From NCBI RefSeq assembly GCF_905207245.1, contig NZ_CAJLKP010000007.1:62001-126000 (forward strand): a DNA stretch of 64,000 bases, given 5' to 3'. The notes beneath the pieces are model-generated. The model was not told the DNA's origin. It made no database searches and was given only the letters and a program-made list of their open reading frames with translations. The translations under genes were made by a program, and so were the position numbers. Each line of letters starts with the position of its first letter. Position 1 is the stretch's first letter. This DNA is from an uncultured Bacteroides sp. Lineage in GTDB: Bacteria; Bacteroidota; Bacteroidia; Bacteroidales; Bacteroidaceae. This document shows, piece by piece, positions 16,001 through 26,120 of the stretch.

Positions 16001-17491
16001 ATGAAAAAGATAACAAACTTACTATACGTGCTGGCTGTATTGATGCTGGTATCATGTAATGACTTCCTGGATAAGTCGCCCAAATATGCCGTTGACCCTG
16101 AAACAACCGTGACCGATGATGTGGCCGTGGCACTGACAAATGCTTGCTACAAGGCGCTTCAGTCTTCCAATCTTTACAACCAGCGTATGTGGTCGCTGGA
16201 TATCGTTGCGGGCAACAGCCTGGTAGGTGCAGGCGGTGGTACGGACGGTCTGGAAACCATACAGGCATCCAACTTTATCACGCAGAGCGATAATGGTATG
16301 GCCCTGTATATGTGGCGTTCTCCGTGGGTAGGCATCGGGCAGTGTAACATTGTGCTGACCAGTCTTCCGCAGGCCGAAGCCGTATCGGAAAGCATAAAGA
16401 ACCGTTGTATGGGTGAAGCATATTTCCTTCGTGCCCATTACTATTATATCTTAGCCCGTTTGTATGGCGGCGTTCCTTTGCGTCTGGAACCTTATAATCC
16501 GGGTGAATCTACTGCAATAGCACGCACTACGTTGGATCAGACTTATGAGCAGATCATTTCGGACTGTAAGAATGCGGTCGATTTGCTTCCGGCGAAAGCG
16601 GAATATAATGAAGAAGAAAAAGGACGTGCCTGTAAGGATGCCGCCCTTGCCATGCTGGCGGATATCTACTTGACACTGGCTCCTAACCATACGAGCTATT
16701 ATGAAGACGTGGTGGAACTGTGCAATGAGATTACGAACCTGGGTTACGACCTTTCCACCTGTAAGTATGAAAATAACTTCGATGCTACCATCAATAACGG
16801 TCCCGAATCTCTGTTTGAAGTGCAGTATTCCGGAAGTACGGAATATGATTTCTGGGGAACGGACGGTCAGTCTTCCTGGCTTTCCACTTTTATGGGACCC
16901 CGTAACTCGGACTTTGTTGCAGGCAGCTACGGCTGGAACCAGCCTACGGAAGAATTTGTGAGCCAGTATGAAGAAGGTGACAAACGGAAAGAGCTGACGG
17001 TTCTTTATGCAGGTTGTCCGGACTTCGACGGAAAGACTTACAAGAGTTCTTATTCTAATACCGGATATAACGTACGCAAATTTCTGGTGTCCAAGACCAT
17101 TTCGCCGGAATACAATACGAACCCCAATAACTTTGTTGTGTACCGCTACGCGGATGTCTTGCTGAAGAAAGCGGAAGCGCTGAATGAAATGGGACAACCC
17201 GGGCAAGCGGCCGCTCCCCTGAATATAGTTCGCAAACGTGCCGGACTGCCGGAAGTTTCGGGTCTGTCGCAGGAGGCGATGCGTGAGAAGATTATTCACG
17301 AACGGCGCATGGAACTGGCTTTCGAAGGACATCGCTGGTTCGATATGATCCGCGTCAATAATGGAGAGTATGCCATCCGTTTCCTGCAATCCATCGGCAA
17401 GAACAGTGTGAACAAGAATCGCCTGTTGTTCCCCATTCCGCAGACGGAAATGGATGCGAATATACTGATGACACAGAATCCGGGTTATTAA
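16001..17491 (+). CDS. SusD-like glycan-binding surface lipoprotein
   Basis: A 496-residue partner of the adjacent SusC; it binds glycan at the cell surface and caps the transporter. The N-terminus is a lipoprotein signal ending in LMLVSCNDFLDKSP. The helical TPR core (CYKALQSSNLYNQRMWSL, AYFLRAHYYYILARLYGGVPL) and the SusD C-terminal signature (IIHERRMELAFEGHRWFDMIRVN, LLFPIPQTEMDANILMTQNPGY) are clear. A TTG at 15995 would add two codons, but the ATG at 16001 is the natural start. It is co-transcribed with SusC and the SusE/F-like gene 22 bases downstream. Confidence 0.95.
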   Translation: MKKITNLLYVLAVLMLVSCNDFLDKSPKYAVDPETTVTDDVAVALTNACYKALQSSNLYNQRMWSLDIVAGNSLVGAGGGTDGLETIQASNFITQSDNGMALYMWRSPWVGIGQCNIVLTSLPQAEAVSESIKNRCMGEAYFLRAHYYYILARLYGGVPLRLEPYNPGESTAIARTTLDQTYEQIISDCKNAVDLLPAKAEYNEEEKGRACKDAALAMLADIYLTLAPNHTSYYEDVVELCNEITNLGYDLSTCKYENNFDATINNGPESLFEVQYSGSTEYDFWGTDGQSSWLSTFMGPRNSDFVAGSYGWNQPTEEFVSQYEEGDKRKELTVLYAGCPDFDGKTYKSSYSNTGYNVRKFLVSKTISPEYNTNPNNFVVYRYADVLLKKAEALNEMGQPGQAAAPLNIVRKRAGLPEVSGLSQEAMREKIIHERRMELAFEGHRWFDMIRVNNGEYAIRFLQSIGKNSVNKNRLLFPIPQTEMDANILMTQNPGY

Positions 17492-17513
17492 TCACTTAAA
17501 TCAGAAGAAGAAG

Positions 17514-19007
17514 ATGAAAAGATATATTTCACATTTAGTATTTGCATTGCTGGGTTGCATGGCACTGTCTGCATGCGTGGACAATGACTATATGGAACTG
17601 GACAAGGGGCACAATGAACTGGCGCTTTCCACCAGCAACACGGAAGTCGTTTTGAACGAACAGGCGCATGGCGATGATGCCTTGGAACTCTCCTGGACAA
17701 CGGGCACGAATTATGGTACGGGAAATAAGATTTCCTATACACTGGAACTTGCCAAGGCGGGCAGTAATTTTGCCGCTTCTTATGTGGCTTTGGAGAGCGT
17801 CGGGCAGGAATATACCTGGAAGAAGAACGTGGAGGAATTGAATAACATCCTTCGTGAGCATTTCGGTGCGGAAGCTACTGAAAACATCTCTCTGGAAGCA
17901 CGCCTGACAGCCAAAGTAACGGATCGGGAAGAGACGCAGGTAGCCACCACCTCTTTTAGTGTCACTGCCTACAAACCGTTGACTTCCACTCTTTACCTGA
18001 TAGGTGATGCCACTCCCGGCGGTTGGAGTGCGGACGATGCAACGGAAATGACTCGGAAAGACAATGGTATCTTTACATGGACGGGAAAAATGACTGCGGG
18101 TTCCTTCAAGTTTATCACTACGTTGGGTTCTTTCTTGCCGTCGTACAACAAAGGAACTGACGGAAAACTGGTGCTTCGTACCAGTGCCGATCAGCCGGAC
18201 GAACCGTTTACAATTGAAGAGGAGTTCAACTATGTTGTTGAAGCGAATCTGTTTACCGGTGTTGTCACCTTGACTCAGACCGAGAATCTCAGACCGGCTT
18301 ACGATCAGCTTTATTTCGTTGGAGGTATGAACGATTGGGGATTTGTGCCGATGAAAAAGGATGTGCTCGATCCGTTCCTGTTCCGCTATGCCCGTTTGTT
18401 CGATGCAGGCCAGGGTGGGGAATTCAAGTTCGGAACTTCGGAAGGAAGCTGGGAGAATATGTATAAGGCAAAGAATGCCGATGCCGCTTACACCGATACG
18501 GAAATGGTATTTGTGAAAGGGTTTGATCCTGACAATAAATGGGTGCTGAAAGATGCCGAGTGTGGTAAGGCCTATAAGCTATGTGTCGATATCCGTGTAG
18601 GGAAAGAGCGCATGATGATGAGCGAATTTGTTCCTTATGAGATGATTTATATGGTAGGGGATGCTGCGCCTGCGGGATGGAGCATTGGAGATGCCACGCC
18701 GATGCAGGCCACGGATAATCCGTATGTATTTACCTGGCAAGGTGTACTGAATGTGGGTGAGTTGAAGCTGACCTGTGATAAGAAAGAGGACTGGAACGGT
18801 GCCTGGTTTATGCCGACCGTAGCTGATAAGCAGCCTTCGGGCGAGGCAGAACCAATGTTGTTCCTGGATAAGGCCAGCGATGCTTTCAAAGCTCAATATC
18901 CGGATGTAATGATTGGAGGCATCGACCTGAAATGGAAGATCACGACGGCAGGTTCTTATAAGATTACTCTGAATCAACTGGAAGAGACGATTTCGATTGT
19001 GAAATAG
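17514..19007 (+). CDS. SusE/SusF-like outer-membrane glycan-binding lipoprotein
   Basis: A 497-residue lipoprotein (LLGCMALSACVDNDYMELDKG, lipid-modified Cys at about 21, followed by acidic residues fitting a Bacteroidetes surface-export signal). After an N-terminal SusE-type Ig-like domain (LSTSNTEVVLNEQAHGDDALELSW) come three similar beta-sandwich modules. They are marked by LYLIGDATPGGWSADDATEM (about 161), LYFVGGMNDWGFVPM (about 263) and IYMVGDAAPAGWSIGDATPM (about 378), the starch-binding-like modules of SusE/SusF. It probably helps hold the polymer at the surface. Its stop codon TAG is itself the first part of a heptamer-repeat hairpin. Confidence 0.88.
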   Translation: MKRYISHLVFALLGCMALSACVDNDYMELDKGHNELALSTSNTEVVLNEQAHGDDALELSWTTGTNYGTGNKISYTLELAKAGSNFAASYVALESVGQEYTWKKNVEELNNILREHFGAEATENISLEARLTAKVTDREETQVATTSFSVTAYKPLTSTLYLIGDATPGGWSADDATEMTRKDNGIFTWTGKMTAGSFKFITTLGSFLPSYNKGTDGKLVLRTSADQPDEPFTIEEEFNYVVEANLFTGVVTLTQTENLRPAYDQLYFVGGMNDWGFVPMKKDVLDPFLFRYARLFDAGQGGEFKFGTSEGSWENMYKAKNADAAYTDTEMVFVKGFDPDNKWVLKDAECGKAYKLCVDIRVGKERMMMSEFVPYEMIYMVGDAAPAGWSIGDATPMQATDNPYVFTWQGVLNVGELKLTCDKKEDWNGAWFMPTVADKQPSGEAEPMLFLDKASDAFKAQYPDVMIGGIDLKWKITTAGSYKITLNQLEETISIVK

Positions 19008-19109
19008 CTACAAGCTACTAGCTACGAGCTACAAGTGCCTTTCGGCATGATAGCCGGGTTATTAGCCCACGAGTACAGCGTAGTAACTTGTAGCTCGTAG
19101 CTCGTAGCT
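19006..19109. repeat. Long hairpin built from AGCTACN heptamers (copy 1)
   Basis: The left arm is a run of heptamers AGCTACA, AGCTACT, AGCTACG, AGCTACA, AGT (19006-19036). The right arm, 19086-19109, is complementary to the last 24 bases with one mismatch. The 49-base loop contains GCC-TTTC-GGC and other short pairs. The element starts inside the stop codon of the SusE/F-like gene and ends 18 bases before the GH66 start. A second element of the same design is at 31106-31178. Confidence 0.85.
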
Positions 19110-19127
19110 AATTAATAATTCAATAGG

Positions 19128-20918
19128 ATGAAATATATAGTTTATGCAATGGCTGCCATGTTCTTTTTGGCTTCGTGCAGCAAAGACAATGATGAAACCG
19201 GCGGTGGTAACGGTGGTGGAGGAGAAACAGGAGGAGTGACTGATGTCACTCCCGTTACCTCCGATTTAACCGTGAACCTGACCACTGACAAGGCTTGTTA
19301 CCGGCCGGGTGAAACCGTTTCTTTCACAGCCGATGCCCTGCCTGCGGGAGCAAAGATACGTTACCGTACTTTGAACAAGGTAATTTCCGAACAGGCAGTC
19401 GCAGGCAGTTCCTGGACGTGGACTGCCCCTGCAACGGATTTCACCGGATATCTGGCGGACGTTTATCGCACTAAAGAAGACGGTACGGAAGTCATTCTCG
19501 GTACTATTGCCGTCGATGTATCCAGCGACTGGACACGCTTCCCGCGTTATGGCTTTGTCGCCACCTTCGACGCTTCTAAAACGGAAAGTAAAATTCAGGA
19601 GGAAATGGCTTTTCTGAACCGCTGCCATATCAATGGTGTGCAGTTTCAGGATTGGCACAACAAGCACCACTGGCCGTTAGGCGGTACGCGTGAACATCTC
19701 GATGTGGTATATAAAGATATTGCCAACCGGGATATCTATACACAGTCGGTAAAGGATTATATCCGCATCCAGCACTCGTTTGGAATGAAGGCTATGTTCT
19801 ATAATCTTTGTTTCGGTGCGCTCGATGATGCAGCCAGTGACGGTGTGAAAGAAGAATGGTACATCTTTAAAGGCACAGGGCATACGGATAAGGATGCGCA
19901 TACGTTGCCTGACAGTTGGAAGAGCAATATTTATCTGCTCGATCCGGGTAATGCCGAATGGCAGGCATATATTGCCCAGCGCAACGATGATGTTTATGCC
20001 AATTTTGACTTTGACGGCTATCAGATAGACCAGTTGGGAAACCGCGGTGATCGCTATGATTACAAGGGGAATAAGGTGAATTTGCCTAAGACTTATGTTT
20101 CGTTTATTGAAGCTATGAAGGGGAAACATCCTGATAAGCGCTTGGTGATGAATGCAGTAAGCAGCTATGGCGCATCCCAGATTGCAGGTACGGGGAAAGT
20201 GGATTTCCTGTATAATGAAGTTTGGGGGGATGAAGCTGATTTCACGGATTTATATACGATCCTGAAAGCCAACCATCAGTACGGAAATCAGGCACTGAAG
20301 ACGGTGTTTGCGGCTTATATGAATTATGAAAAAGGTTCCGGCGAGTTCAATATGCCGGGAATCTTGCTGACGGATGCGGTGATGTTTGCTCTGGGAGGTT
20401 CGCACCTGGAATTGGGAGGCGACCACATGTTGTGCAGTGAATATTTTCCAAATACCCGTTTGCAGATGAATGATGCCTTGAAGACGGCTGTTGTGCGCTA
20501 TTATGACTTTATGACTGCTTATCAGAATCTTCTTCGCGATGGCGGGGAGGAGGAGAAGGTAACTTTGGTATGTACGGATGCGAGCAAGAATCTGAATCTG
20601 AACACTTGGCCGCCACAGAAATCAGCCATTACTTCTTTCGCCAGAAGGGTGAACGGCAAACAGGTGGTTCATCTGCTGAACTTCCTTAGTGCAAACAGCC
20701 TGAGTTGGAGAGATCTGAACGGGACAATGCCCGAACCACGGTTGGTGACTAAAGTGCCCTTGAAGCTGAATGTTGCGGGGAAAGTGAGCAAAGTGTGGGT
20801 GGCTACTCCCGACGCACATGCCGGAGCTTCGCAGGAATTAGCTTTTGAACAGAAAGACGGAGCGATAACCTTTACGCTTCCTTCACTGAAATACTGGAGC
20901 ATGATTGTAATAGAATAA
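19128..20918 (+). CDS. GH66 dextranase-like surface lipoprotein
   Basis: A 596-residue endo-acting glycoside hydrolase of family 66, which cleaves alpha-1,6-glucan (dextran). A lipobox LASC (Cys17) is followed by SKDNDE, an acidic stretch fitting surface export, then a Gly-rich linker. Residues about 45-135 form an Ig-like N-domain. The (beta/alpha)8 domain begins at FPRYGFVATFD. Predicted nucleophile Asp301 is in FDFDGYQIDQLGNRG, and the acid/base Glu364 is in VDFLYNEVWGDEA, matching the family's active-site positions. A C-terminal beta-domain ends the protein. As the only endo-enzyme in the locus it should start degradation at the cell surface. Confidence 0.9.
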   Translation: MKYIVYAMAAMFFLASCSKDNDETGGGNGGGGETGGVTDVTPVTSDLTVNLTTDKACYRPGETVSFTADALPAGAKIRYRTLNKVISEQAVAGSSWTWTAPATDFTGYLADVYRTKEDGTEVILGTIAVDVSSDWTRFPRYGFVATFDASKTESKIQEEMAFLNRCHINGVQFQDWHNKHHWPLGGTREHLDVVYKDIANRDIYTQSVKDYIRIQHSFGMKAMFYNLCFGALDDAASDGVKEEWYIFKGTGHTDKDAHTLPDSWKSNIYLLDPGNAEWQAYIAQRNDDVYANFDFDGYQIDQLGNRGDRYDYKGNKVNLPKTYVSFIEAMKGKHPDKRLVMNAVSSYGASQIAGTGKVDFLYNEVWGDEADFTDLYTILKANHQYGNQALKTVFAAYMNYEKGSGEFNMPGILLTDAVMFALGGSHLELGGDHMLCSEYFPNTRLQMNDALKTAVVRYYDFMTAYQNLLRDGGEEEKVTLVCTDASKNLNLNTWPPQKSAITSFARRVNGKQVVHLLNFLSANSLSWRDLNGTMPEPRLVTKVPLKLNVAGKVSKVWVATPDAHAGASQELAFEQKDGAITFTLPSLKYWSMIVIE

Positions 20919-21259
20919 AACGGTTATTGGGGTTGATTCAAAATGGTACAGAAAGGAACTAATTTATCATTTCAAATAGCCTATTTGTCTCATTTTTTCA
21001 GCGCTAAAGAGACTTCCTGTTAAACATCTGATTATCAGTTATATTACAGTGATGGTATCTCAGTATACGACTGAGGTAGCCTAAGTATGATACTGAGGTA
21101 CCCTAAGTATCATACTGAGATACCCTAATTATATGACTGATCTCACAATCGCCCTGTTACGTAAATATTTATCATACACACATAGGATGTTTATCATACA
21201 GGATCATCGTTTTGCCCATAACCGTATAGAAAAGAACATATTATAAAAGATATAGAACC
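20919..21259. other. Intergenic region carrying the 22-bp tandem repeats
   Basis: A 341-base gap inside the PUL between GH66 and GH31. The central 87 bases are the tandem repeat listed separately. The rest is AT-rich with no recognisable gene, terminator or clear TAnnTTTG box. Confidence 0.6.
21056..21142. repeat. Four tandem 21-22 bp units with internal dyad
   Basis: Units run 21056-21076, 21077-21098, 21099-21120 and 21121-21142. The core is TACCCTAAGTAT followed by ATACTGAG(G/A). The middle two units differ at only three positions. CTCAGTAT and ATACTGAG within and between units are complementary, so each unit carries a partial palindrome. There is no spacer of a CRISPR kind. Confidence 0.8.
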
Positions 21260-23758
21260 ATGAGAAAATATATATATTTATTTTTAATACTGTGTAGTCT
21301 GTCTCCGAATTTATATTGCGGAAATGTAACGGGAAACTGTACTTCTTATTCGCAGGAAGGGAGAGACGTTACGTTTCATTTAGACGATAATTCGGCTGTG
21401 CAGTTGCAACTTTGCAGTTCCTCCGTTGTGCGCGTCTGGTTTTCGCCGGACGGTAAGTTGCAGCGGGGAAATCCTTCCTTTGCGGTGATTAATGAAGAAT
21501 TGGAAGATGTAGGCACTGTCCGGGTGGACGAACAGAATGCCTGTTATGAGATATTTACACCTAAACTGCGTATCCGCATCAACAAGGCTCCGTTCAGCTT
21601 GCAGATATTCGACAAGTATCAGAAGCTCTTGTTTAGCGACTATGCCGACAAGGGGCATATCAGCGATGGAGAACGTAAAGTGGAGTATAAGACTTTGCGC
21701 CGGGATGAGCATTTCTTCGGTTTGGGTGAAAAGACCGGCAAGCTGGACCGTCGTGGCGAATATTATAAGATGTGGAACAGTGATAAACCTTGTTACAGCG
21801 TTGTGGAAGATCCCCTGTACAAGAGTATCCCTTTCTTTATGAGCAGTTATCGCTATGGTATATTTCTGGATAACACGTATAAGACAGAATTCAAATTCGG
21901 CACTGAAAGCCGTGATTATTACAGTTTTGAAGCTCCCGGTGGGGAGATGATTTACTATTTTATCTTCGGTAAGGATTATAAGGAAATCATGAAACAGTAT
22001 GTCGCATTAACCGGACAACCCATCATGCCTCCGAAGTGGGCACTGGGCTTTGCGCAATGCCGTGGCTTGCTGACTACCGAGAAGCTCTCTTATGAAATAG
22101 CCGAAGGATACCGTAAGCGTGGCATTCCTTGCGACATCATCTATCAGGACATTGGCTGGACACAATACCTACAGGACTTCAACTGGCGGAAAGAAAACTA
22201 TCAGAACCCCAAGAAGATGCTTGCCGACCTCAAAGGGATGGGCTTCAAAGTGATTGTTTCGCAAGACCCTGTCATCTCCCAGGCCAACAAAAAGCAATGG
22301 GAAGAAGCGGACCGCCTCGGCTATCTGGTGAAAGACTCCACCACGGGCAGAAGCTATGATATGCCCTGGCCCTGGGGCGGCAACTGCGGTGTGGTGGACT
22401 TTACCATTCCCGAAGTGGCGGACTGGTGGGGAGCCTATCAGCAGAAACCGATCAATGACGGTATTGCCGGCTTCTGGACGGATATGGGTGAACCTGCCTG
22501 GAGCAATGAGGAACAAACGGAACGCCTTGTCATGAAGCACCACCTGGGTATGCACGATGAAATTCATAACGTGTACGGCCTAACCTGGGACAAGGTGGTA
22601 AAGGAACAGTTTGAGAAACGGAATCCGGATCTTCGTGTCTTCCAGATGACACGCGCCGCCTATGCAGGATTACAGCGTTACACCTTCGGCTGGACCGGAG
22701 ATTGCGGCAATGGAGATGATGTGTTGCAAGGCTGGGGACAGATGGCTAATCAGATCCCGGTACTTTTATCTGCCGGACTGGGTGTGATTCCTTTCGTGGC
22801 ATGTGACATTTCAGGTTATTGCGGGGATATTGAAGATTATCCCGCCATGGCGGAACTTTATACCCGTTGGGTACAGTTGGGAGCGTTCAATCCTCTGAGC
22901 CGTATTCACCATGAAGGAGATGTGGCGGTAGAACCGTGGCTCTTTGGGGAAGAAGCGGAGAAGAACGTTAAAGCTGCCATAGAAATGAAGTATCGCTTGC
23001 TGCCTTATATTTATACTTATGCCCGCGAAGCGCATGAAACGGGTTTGCCGATTATGCGCCCCATGTTTATGGAATATCCGGCGGATTTGGAAACGGTTTC
23101 TACGGATGCACAATTCATGTTTGGCAGCGAACTGCTGGTGGCTCCGGTGGTGAAGAAGGGGGCAACTAATAAGAATGTTTATCTGCCCGAAGGTACCTGG
23201 ATTGATTATAATGACAAGCGCACGGAATATAGCGGCGAACAGTGGACTACGGCAAATGCTCCGCTGAATACCATTCCTATGTTTGTGCGTAAAGGAAGCA
23301 TCATCCCTCAGATGCCTGTGATGAATTATACGGATGAGAAGCCCGTTTATCCGATTACATTTGAGGTATTTCCGGCTGCGGCGGGCGGTGAAACGTCTTT
23401 CTCCCTGTATGAAGATGCAGGAACTGATCTGGGATATCAGCGTGGAGAATTTATGCGTACTCCTGTATCTTGCCGGACAACGGAAAAGGGATATGTGCTT
23501 GAAATCGGGGAAAGGGCGGGAGAGAAGTATGCCCTTCCGGGAGAACGCAACCTGATGTTTTGCATTTATACCAGTCAGATGCCGAAGGAAGCGCTTATTG
23601 ACGGACAGAAAGTAAGGAAGATGAAAGCGGAAAAACTGAATGAAGGGATGGAAACGGAGTTCAAGGTTACCGCATGGTGTCCGGATAAGAAACAGAATCT
23701 TTGTATGTTGAGATTGCCGGATGACGGGGTGAAACACACGATTGAATTTATTTATTAA
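21260..23758 (+). CDS. GH31 alpha-glucosidase
   Basis: An 832-residue exo-acting family 31 enzyme that releases glucose from the non-reducing ends of alpha-gluco-oligosaccharides. A signal peptide (IYLFLILCSLSPNLYCG) sends it to the periplasm; the Cys near its end lacks a convincing lipobox. The N-terminal beta-sandwich precedes the (beta/alpha)8 barrel from about residue 258. The nucleophile Asp408 is in GFWTDMGEPAW and the acid/base Asp481 in FGWTGDCGNGDD, both family signatures. The C-terminal beta-domains include YLPEGTWIDY. In this PUL it would trim oligosaccharides made by the GH66 enzyme; linkage preference cannot be read from sequence. Confidence 0.93.
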   Translation: MRKYIYLFLILCSLSPNLYCGNVTGNCTSYSQEGRDVTFHLDDNSAVQLQLCSSSVVRVWFSPDGKLQRGNPSFAVINEELEDVGTVRVDEQNACYEIFTPKLRIRINKAPFSLQIFDKYQKLLFSDYADKGHISDGERKVEYKTLRRDEHFFGLGEKTGKLDRRGEYYKMWNSDKPCYSVVEDPLYKSIPFFMSSYRYGIFLDNTYKTEFKFGTESRDYYSFEAPGGEMIYYFIFGKDYKEIMKQYVALTGQPIMPPKWALGFAQCRGLLTTEKLSYEIAEGYRKRGIPCDIIYQDIGWTQYLQDFNWRKENYQNPKKMLADLKGMGFKVIVSQDPVISQANKKQWEEADRLGYLVKDSTTGRSYDMPWPWGGNCGVVDFTIPEVADWWGAYQQKPINDGIAGFWTDMGEPAWSNEEQTERLVMKHHLGMHDEIHNVYGLTWDKVVKEQFEKRNPDLRVFQMTRAAYAGLQRYTFGWTGDCGNGDDVLQGWGQMANQIPVLLSAGLGVIPFVACDISGYCGDIEDYPAMAELYTRWVQLGAFNPLSRIHHEGDVAVEPWLFGEEAEKNVKAAIEMKYRLLPYIYTYAREAHETGLPIMRPMFMEYPADLETVSTDAQFMFGSELLVAPVVKKGATNKNVYLPEGTWIDYNDKRTEYSGEQWTTANAPLNTIPMFVRKGSIIPQMPVMNYTDEKPVYPITFEVFPAAAGGETSFSLYEDAGTDLGYQRGEFMRTPVSCRTTEKGYVLEIGERAGEKYALPGERNLMFCIYTSQMPKEALIDGQKVRKMKAEKLNEGMETEFKVTAWCPDKKQNLCMLRLPDDGVKHTIEFIY

Positions 23759-23837
23759 ACCATATTCCGCATGCTGTTATATGCTGATAGTGTGTATAGG
23801 GTAGCATGTGAAACTTAAATTATTAAAAAGTATAGTT

Positions 23838-25991
23838 ATGAGAAAGTTAATGCTTAGTGCAATTTGTCTTCTTTTTGCCTTAGCGGGAAAAGCGGAAGGT
23901 GTGTCGTCTCCTTCGGGCCAGGTGAAGCTGGATTTCGAATTATCAAAGAATGGCGCTCCGACCTATCAGGTAGAGTATAAAGGGAAATCCGTGATTAACC
24001 CCAGCACCTTGGGACTGGAATTGAAGAATGCCAATAATCTGTTGGATGGTTTTGAAGCCCTGAAAGCTTCTACCTCTACCTTCGACGAAACCTGGCAACC
24101 GGTGTGGGGAGAGACGAAAGATATTCGTAATCACTACAACGAATTGCTGGTTGAATTGAAACAACCCGCCACGGATCGTTATATGAACCTTCGTTTTCGT
24201 GTATATGATGATGGTGTAGGATTCCGTTATGAGTTTCCGCAACAGAAGAATCTGGTTTACTTCGTGATTAAGGACGAACATACCCGGTTCGCTATGACGG
24301 GCGATCATACCGCCTGGTGGATTCCCGGTGATTACGATACTCAGGAATATGATTATACGGAATCCAAACTTTCGGAAATTCGTGGTTTGATGCAGGGAGC
24401 CATTACTGATAATGCGTCACAAAACCAGTTTTCACCGACAGGTGTACAGACTTCCCTCCAGATGAAAACGGCTGACGGAATCTATCTCAATCTCCATGAA
24501 GCCGCTTTGGTGGATTATTCGTGTATGCATCTGAATCTGGATGATAAGAACCTTATCTTTGAATCCTGGCTGACGCCGGATGCACAGGGTGATAAAGGGT
24601 ATATGCAGTCACCTTGTCACACTCCGTGGCGTACGGTGATAGTCAGTGATGATGCCCGTGAAATGCTGGCTTCCAATCTGATACTGAATCTGAATGATCC
24701 CTGCAAATATGAAGATACATCCTGGATTAAGCCTGTGAAGTATGTAGGCGTATGGTGGGAAATGATTGCGGCAGGCAAGCCGTGGGCTTATACATTTGAT
24801 CTCCCTTCCGTAAAACTGGATGAAACGGATTATACGAAAGTGAAACCGAATGGTATTCACCCCGCCAATACGGAGAATGTAAAGAAGTACATTGATTTTG
24901 CTGCGGAGCATGGTTTCGACCAGGTATTGGTAGAAGGCTGGAATACCGGTTGGGAAGACTGGTTCGGCAACAGCAAGGATTATGTTTTCGACTTTCTCAC
25001 TCCATATCCTGATTTTGACATCAAATACCTGAATGAGTATGCCCACTCCAAAGGTGTCAAACTGATGATGCACCATGAGACATCGGCTTCCGCACGCAAC
25101 TACGAACGCCACATGGAGGCTGCCTATGACTTGATGAACCAATACGGTTACAATTCCGTGAAAAGCGGTTATGTGGGCAATATCATTCCACGCGGTGAAT
25201 ATCATTATGGGCAGTGGATGAACAACCATTACCTGTATGCCGTGACCGAAGCTGCCAAGCATAAAATTATGGTGAATGCCCACGAGGCTGTACGGCCTAC
25301 TGGTTTGTGCCGTACGTATCCGAACCTGATAGGAAATGAATCTGCCCGTGGCACGGAATATGAAGCTTTCGGAGGCAGCAAGCCTTTCCACACGACCATT
25401 CTTCCTTTCACCCGTCTGCAAGGCGGACCGATGGATTATACGCCGGGTGTCTTTGAAATGGATATGAATAAACTGAATCCGAATAGTCACGCTCATGTAA
25501 ACTCTACATTGGCGCGTCAGTTGGCTCTCTATGTCACGATGTACAGCCCTCTGCAAATGGCAGCCGATCTGCCTGAGAACTATGAACGCTTTATGGATGC
25601 TTTCCAGTTCATTAAAGATGTGGCTCTGGACTGGGATGACAGCCGATACCTGGAAGCAGAACCGGGACGCTATATCACGGCTGCCCGCAAGGCGAAAGGT
25701 ACGAATGATTGGTTTATAGGTTGTACCAGCAGTGAGCAGGGACATGCTTCTACTCTGAAACTGGATTTTCTGGATGCTGATAAACAGTATATAGCTACTG
25801 TTTATGCGGACGCAAAGGATGCTGATTATAAAACGAATCCGCAGGCTTACGTAATCCGTAAAGGGATTGTTTCTCCTAAGACCGTGCTGAAATTGAAAGC
25901 TGCTCCGGGTGGTGGTTACGCTATCAGCATTATGGAGGTTAAGGATAAATCAGCAGTAAAGGGACTGAAAAAACTAAAGGTTGCTCAATAA
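23838..25991 (+). CDS. GH97 SusB-like inverting alpha-glucoside hydrolase
   Basis: A 717-residue family 97 enzyme with signal peptide (MLSAICLLFALAGKAEG), acting in the periplasm on alpha-glucosides. The SusB catalytic set is conserved with a constant offset of 25: Glu414 (HHETS), Glu483 (NAHEAVRP), Glu501 (GNESARG) and Glu507 (GTEYEAFGG). These correspond to SusB Glu439, Glu508, Glu526 and Glu532. The segment VKSGYVGNIIPRGE has Gly where retaining members have Asp, supporting the inverting SusB subgroup. The frame extends to a GTG at 23808, but the signal peptide starts at ATG 23838. It follows GH31 closely and is followed by a terminator. Confidence 0.93.
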   Translation: MRKLMLSAICLLFALAGKAEGVSSPSGQVKLDFELSKNGAPTYQVEYKGKSVINPSTLGLELKNANNLLDGFEALKASTSTFDETWQPVWGETKDIRNHYNELLVELKQPATDRYMNLRFRVYDDGVGFRYEFPQQKNLVYFVIKDEHTRFAMTGDHTAWWIPGDYDTQEYDYTESKLSEIRGLMQGAITDNASQNQFSPTGVQTSLQMKTADGIYLNLHEAALVDYSCMHLNLDDKNLIFESWLTPDAQGDKGYMQSPCHTPWRTVIVSDDAREMLASNLILNLNDPCKYEDTSWIKPVKYVGVWWEMIAAGKPWAYTFDLPSVKLDETDYTKVKPNGIHPANTENVKKYIDFAAEHGFDQVLVEGWNTGWEDWFGNSKDYVFDFLTPYPDFDIKYLNEYAHSKGVKLMMHHETSASARNYERHMEAAYDLMNQYGYNSVKSGYVGNIIPRGEYHYGQWMNNHYLYAVTEAAKHKIMVNAHEAVRPTGLCRTYPNLIGNESARGTEYEAFGGSKPFHTTILPFTRLQGGPMDYTPGVFEMDMNKLNPNSHAHVNSTLARQLALYVTMYSPLQMAADLPENYERFMDAFQFIKDVALDWDDSRYLEAEPGRYITAARKAKGTNDWFIGCTSSEQGHASTLKLDFLDADKQYIATVYADAKDADYKTNPQAYVIRKGIVSPKTVLKLKAAPGGGYAISIMEVKDKSAVKGLKKLKVAQ

Positions 25992-26034
25992 AGTTGCTTT
26001 GCTTGTCAAGTGCATAATTACAGAACATTAACAG

Positions 26035-26064
26035 AATGGGAGGGCTTTAGCTTTCCCATTTTCA
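26035..26064 (+). terminator. Terminator of the PUL operon after GH97
   Basis: AATGGGA pairs with TCCCATT, extended inward by G-U pairs around a TTTA loop, and is followed by TTCATTTTAT. Confidence 0.7.
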
Positions 26065-26120
26065 TTTTATCTAATAAAGGGTCTGTTTATTCAATACTTC
26101 ACATATTCCAAACGTATGGA

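Noticed and set aside
16451..17389. 312-codon antisense frame inside the SusD gene, and similar long antisense frames in the PUL and gyrA
   Set aside because: They are shadows of strongly coding frames, with no start signals or domain features of their own.
21056..21142. Tandem repeats as a CRISPR array
   Set aside because: Units adjoin directly with no unique spacers, and no cas genes are present.
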